Positions 21,672-24,125 of a stretch of 24,125 bases of DNA are shown here, piece by piece (the stretch's first letter is position 1; every line of letters starts with the position of its first letter). The stretch is from Pseudomonadota bacterium (lineage in GTDB: Bacteria; Desulfobacterota; Syntrophobacteria; Syntrophobacterales; Syntrophobacteraceae), in contig JAEZHY010000210.1 in assembly GCA_023416335.1 (NCBI GenBank), positions 1 through 24,125 on the forward strand. Direction: 5' to 3'. The translations under genes were made by a program, and so were the position numbers. The notes below the pieces were generated by a model, which saw only the letters and a program-made list of their open reading frames with translations, was not told the origin of the DNA and made no database searches.

Positions 21672-22957
21672 TATTTATGTTCATCGCTTTTTTTGCGACA
21701 ATCATTCTCGGTGTTCCCGTCGCATTCTGCCTCGGTCTTGCCGCTCTCTCATTTCTTCTCCTGAGCGGAGGCGAGTCCCTCCTGATTATCCCGACGTTGA
21801 TGTTTTCCGGTATTGACTCCTTTCCTCTCATGGCGATTCCCTTTTTCATCATGGCAGGGGACCTTGCGGAGAGAAGCGGCATCCTTCCTGATCTCGTCGG
21901 CCTGGCCAGAGCCCTTGTCGGTCACTGGCGTGCCGGACTGGCCCATGTGAGCATCGTAACCGAGATGTTCCTCTCCGGTGTTACCGGCACCGCGGTTGGA
22001 GATGCCGCAGCAATCGGCTCCATCTTCATCCCGAGCATGAAGCGGGAAGGCTATGATGCCAAGTTCTGCTCCGTGCTGGCTGCCACTGCTTCGGTTATGG
22101 GGCCCCTGATTCCACCCAGCGTCGGCATGCTGATCTACTCCTTCGTACAGGGCGGCACAGTCTCCGTCGCGGCCCTGTTCCTCGCCGGCACCGTTCCCGG
22201 CGTGCTCGTCGGCATCGGCCTGATGATCATCTGCAACATTCTGGCTCGGAAACGTAATTACCCGGTCAGCAAAGAGAAGTTCAGCGTCCAGAAGGTTATC
22301 AAGTGCTTCAAGGGTGCTCTGCTTGGCATCACGGCAATGGTTATCATCCTCGGCGGCATTCTCACCGGCGTATTCACGCCTACTGAAGCCGGCGCGGCCG
22401 CAACCGCATATGTTTTGATTGTCGGCGCTCTCATCACCAGGAAGCTGAAGTTCTCCAGCATCATAGCATCCGTTCATATGACCGGTGTAATCAGCGCTAC
22501 CATCATGATCCTGATGGCAGCCGCAAAGGTCTGTGCCTGGATTCTCACCAGCCAGCAGATACCCCAGAAGTTCGGCGCGCTGCTCATGTCCATTTCCTCG
22601 AGCCCGTTCTTCTTCATCACTCTGGTCGTTATATTCCTCGCACTGCTCGGTTTCTTCATCGAGGGTATCGCGATCATGATCATGTTCGTTCCCGTATTGG
22701 CGCCTATTGCCAATTCCTACGGACTTGAAGCGCATCATTTCGGCCTGATCTTCGTCATGGCGGTACAGATCGCCCTGATCACCCCGCCGGTGTGTCTCAG
22801 TCTCTTTGTCACAACACGAATAGCCGGGATCAAAATAGACGACTGCTTCAGGGAGGTAGTTCCTTTCTGGATCTTTATGGTCGCTTTAACCTTGTTGGTC
22901 GCTTACTGGCCCGGCATGACAATGTGGCTCCCGAGGATGTTCGGACTCGTGCATTAG
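21668..22957 (+). CDS. dctM: TRAP transporter large membrane subunit, DctM type
   Basis: A 429-residue integral membrane protein with about 12 helices, the transport channel of the TRAP system. Typical segments are VPVAFCLGLAALSFLLLSG, FPLMAIPFFIMAGDLAERSGI, HVSIVTEMFLSGVTGTAVGDAAAIGSIFIPSM, ATASVMGPLIPPSVGMLIY, GVFTPTEAGAAATAY and ALITPPVCLSLFVTTRIAGI. Length and order are normal. It starts inside the dctQ stop (ATGA), with GGAGG upstream, and is followed after 66 bases by a very strong terminator that closes the operon. Confidence 0.96.
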   Translation: MIFMFIAFFATIILGVPVAFCLGLAALSFLLLSGGESLLIIPTLMFSGIDSFPLMAIPFFIMAGDLAERSGILPDLVGLARALVGHWRAGLAHVSIVTEMFLSGVTGTAVGDAAAIGSIFIPSMKREGYDAKFCSVLAATASVMGPLIPPSVGMLIYSFVQGGTVSVAALFLAGTVPGVLVGIGLMIICNILARKRNYPVSKEKFSVQKVIKCFKGALLGITAMVIILGGILTGVFTPTEAGAAATAYVLIVGALITRKLKFSSIIASVHMTGVISATIMILMAAAKVCAWILTSQQIPQKFGALLMSISSSPFFFITLVVIFLALLGFFIEGIAIMIMFVPVLAPIANSYGLEAHHFGLIFVMAVQIALITPPVCLSLFVTTRIAGIKIDDCFREVVPFWIFMVALTLLVAYWPGMTMWLPRMFGLVH

Positions 22958-23023
22958 CGGTTTACACCTCCGCAACACCGCCTCTGTGTGAACTCTTCGG
23001 GCAGAAGGCACTTTCCACAATCA

Positions 23024-23062
23024 GAACACCGTTTTCGATTTCGAAAACGGTGTTCGCTTTTT
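23024..23062 (+). terminator. Strong intrinsic terminator of the TRAP operon
   Basis: GAACACCGTTTTC (23024-23036) and GAAAACGGTGTTC (23043-23055) form a perfect 13-base stem with a 6-base loop, followed by GC and five T. Confidence 0.92.
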
Positions 23063-23152
23063 CCACTCTTACCAATTTATTTCGTGCGTTCGTAATGACA
23101 ACTCCTATTAAGAGTGGGATTGTTTTGATATGCGGACATTTCTCCCTCCGCT

Positions 23153-23178
23153 GGTTCCCAAGGTCCTCCTTGGGAACC
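23153..23178. repeat. GGTTCCCAAGG palindrome, copy 1
   Basis: GGTTCCCAAGG (23153-23163) and CCTTGGGAACC (23168-23178) form a perfect 11-base inverted repeat with a four-base loop. Confidence 0.85.
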
Positions 23179-23333
23179 CCGGCCCCGGGAGCGATGAATT
23201 GCCAGCAACGGCCCCGTCCACCCCGTCATTTAGGTGCCAAACAAATCTAGTCCACCGAAATCAATTCGCAAAGGTGAAAGCTGAATAATAGGCGCGGCTT
23301 TTGTGAGAGGAAGCCGGAGCTTCCCGAACGGGG

Positions 23334-23360
23334 GGTTCCCAAGCAAGGAGCTTGGGAACC
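23334..23360. repeat. GGTTCCCAAGC palindrome, copy 2
   Basis: GGTTCCCAAGC (23334-23344) and GCTTGGGAACC (23350-23360) form a perfect 11-base inverted repeat with a five-base loop. It shares the 10-base core GGTTCCCAAG with copy 1. Confidence 0.85.
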
Positions 23361-23388
23361 AGCGGTTGCTTAAGTTGACGCATATTAG

Positions 23389-23410
23389 CCGAAGCTTGGG
23401 AACCCTTCGG
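23389..23410. repeat. Half copy of the GGTTCCCAAG element within a small hairpin
   Basis: GCTTGGGAACC (23394-23404) is a single arm of the same element. It forms the loop of a hairpin with stem CCGAAG (23389-23394) and CTTCGG (23405-23410). Confidence 0.65.
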
Positions 23411-23469
23411 GAATGGATTTTGGGCGTTTGTCTTAGAACTTCCGAGATGACTGAATTCGATCGCCGTTC

Positions 23470-24125
23470 TTAACCAAGCCCGAGGCCTTTGAGCACGGAC
23501 AGCATAATCGCGGCAGCCATGATCGACCCGATCTGGCCTCCCGTATTCGCACCCATCGCATGCATCAGAAGCCAGTTGTTCGAATCGTATTTGCGGCCCT
23601 CGGTCTGAACAACCCGGGCTGCCATCGGATATGCCGAAATACCTGCTGCACCAACGAGGGGATTAACCTTCCCGTTGGTGATGAAGCACATGAACTTCCC
23701 GAACAGAATTCCGGTAACGGTATCGAGGCAGATAGCGATGAACCCCAGGCCCAGAATCATGAGAGTCTGCGGCTTCAGGAACGCACTGCCTTCCATGGTT
23801 GCCCCGATGGAGAGTCCGAGAAGAAGAGTCACTATATTCGCCATTTCGTTCTCGGAGCACTTTGTGAGCCTGTGCACCACGCCCGACTCTTTAAGCAGGT
23901 TCCCCAGCATGAGCATGCCCATAAGAGGAGTCCCCATCGGAGCCACCAGGCATGTGATAACGGTTACGGCAAGCGGAAATACGATTTTGAGATTCTTGGA
24001 CACGGATTTCTCCGGATACTCCATTTTGATTCTCTTTTCCTTATCCGTCGTCAGCAACCTCATGATCGGAGGCTGGATTATGGGCACCAGGGCCATGTAG
24101 GAGTACGCTGCCACGGACACTGCCC
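23470..24125 (-). CDS. Sodium-pump decarboxylase beta subunit (OadB/GcdB/MmdB), N-terminus outside window
   Basis: The frame is open to the window edge, so 218 C-terminal residues are seen. This membrane subunit decarboxylates carboxybiotin and exports sodium in oxaloacetate, methylmalonyl-CoA or glutaconyl-CoA decarboxylases. VAAYSYMALVPIIQPPIM, MLMLGNLLKESGVVHRL, SIGATMEGSAFLKPQTLMI and NPLVGAAGISAYPMAARVVQ are diagnostic. In the last segment the Asn, Gly, Ser and Arg have the spacing of N373, G377, S382 and R389 of Klebsiella OadB, as I recall it, so the sodium and biotin path appears intact. The substrate type cannot be told from this subunit. No biotin carrier or carboxyltransferase gene is in view; they may lie further right. 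Confidence 0.93.
   Translation of the reverse strand, partial: AVSVAAYSYMALVPIIQPPIMRLLTTDKEKRIKMEYPEKSVSKNLKIVFPLAVTVITCLVAPMGTPLMGMLMLGNLLKESGVVHRLTKCSENEMANIVTLLLGLSIGATMEGSAFLKPQTLMILGLGFIAICLDTVTGILFGKFMCFITNGKVNPLVGAAGISAYPMAARVVQTEGRKYDSNNWLLMHAMGANTGGQIGSIMAAAIMLSVLKGLGLG

Larger units (their letters stand above)
22958..23469. other. Non-coding stretch between two convergent operons, with repeats
   Basis: No gene is supported here. It contains the dctM terminator and a cluster of GGTTCCCAAG palindromes, and lies at the 3-prime ends of both the TRAP operon and the decarboxylase gene. Confidence 0.6.

Noticed and set aside
21749..22738. Minus-strand frame of 329 residues across dctM
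   Set aside because: Composition is extreme in Asp, Glu, Gly and His, as expected for the antisense of a hydrophobic membrane protein gene; dctM itself is certain.
1..24125. tRNA, rRNA, CRISPR array, prophage or insertion sequence
   Set aside because: No tRNA T-arm pattern with matching acceptor stem, no regularly spaced repeats with unique spacers, and no transposase or integrase was recognised.

Overview
The window reads as a chromosomal segment of a strictly anaerobic, motile Gram-negative bacterium, most likely a member of the former Deltaproteobacteria (Desulfobacterota). This is inferred from gene content, not from a marker gene: a double-cubane/2-hydroxyacyl-CoA dehydratase-type enzyme pair with its activase, a selenocysteine-containing SelD, CheX/CheD-type chemotaxis proteins, a TRAP transporter with a sigma-54 activator, and a sodium-pump decarboxylase beta subunit. 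No rRNA, tRNA, CRISPR array, phage gene or insertion sequence was found.

Left part (1-5150). On the minus strand there is a chemotaxis operon, read as a possible 29-codon ORF, cheW, cheR, then cheD, which runs off the window. A sigma-28-like promoter lies upstream. Next come an SDR oxidoreductase, a small acidic protein with its own promoter and terminator, and a small two-helix membrane protein. On the plus strand are a stand-alone S24 (LexA-type) domain and a cheX phosphatase gene. The minus-strand pair at 5153-7811 is a GT87-like membrane mannosyltransferase followed by a GT2-GtrA fusion, probably for lipid-linked sugar transfer in envelope glycosylation.

Middle part (8024-16839), all plus strand. 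A QueG-like iron-sulfur protein precedes a promoter and a long gene row: a double-cubane-cluster reductase homologue, its ASKHA-type activase, a second double-cubane homologue (probably CTG-initiated), a TIM-barrel isomerase-like protein, a CDP-alcohol phosphatidyltransferase, a HIGH-type nucleotidyltransferase, and selD. The selD gene contains an in-frame TGA and a SECIS-like hairpin. A MauE-like membrane protein and an exported rhodanese follow as a tight pair.

Right part (17020-24125). A tiny minus-strand gene is divergent from a PAS-PAS-AAA+-Fis sigma-54 activator. A 1.1-kb non-coding stretch follows, rich in inverted repeats, with two TTGTTnACAA palindromes and a weak sigma-54 promoter candidate. 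Then come dctP, an intrinsic terminator, dctQ and dctM, a strong terminator, a cluster of GGTTCCCAAG palindromes, and the C-terminal part of an OadB/GcdB/MmdB-type sodium-pump decarboxylase subunit on the minus strand.

The most interesting material is the row with two different double-cubane-type proteins sharing one activase next to a possible phospho-alcohol activation and transfer module and a Sec-encoding selD, and the structured regulatory region ahead of the TRAP operon.
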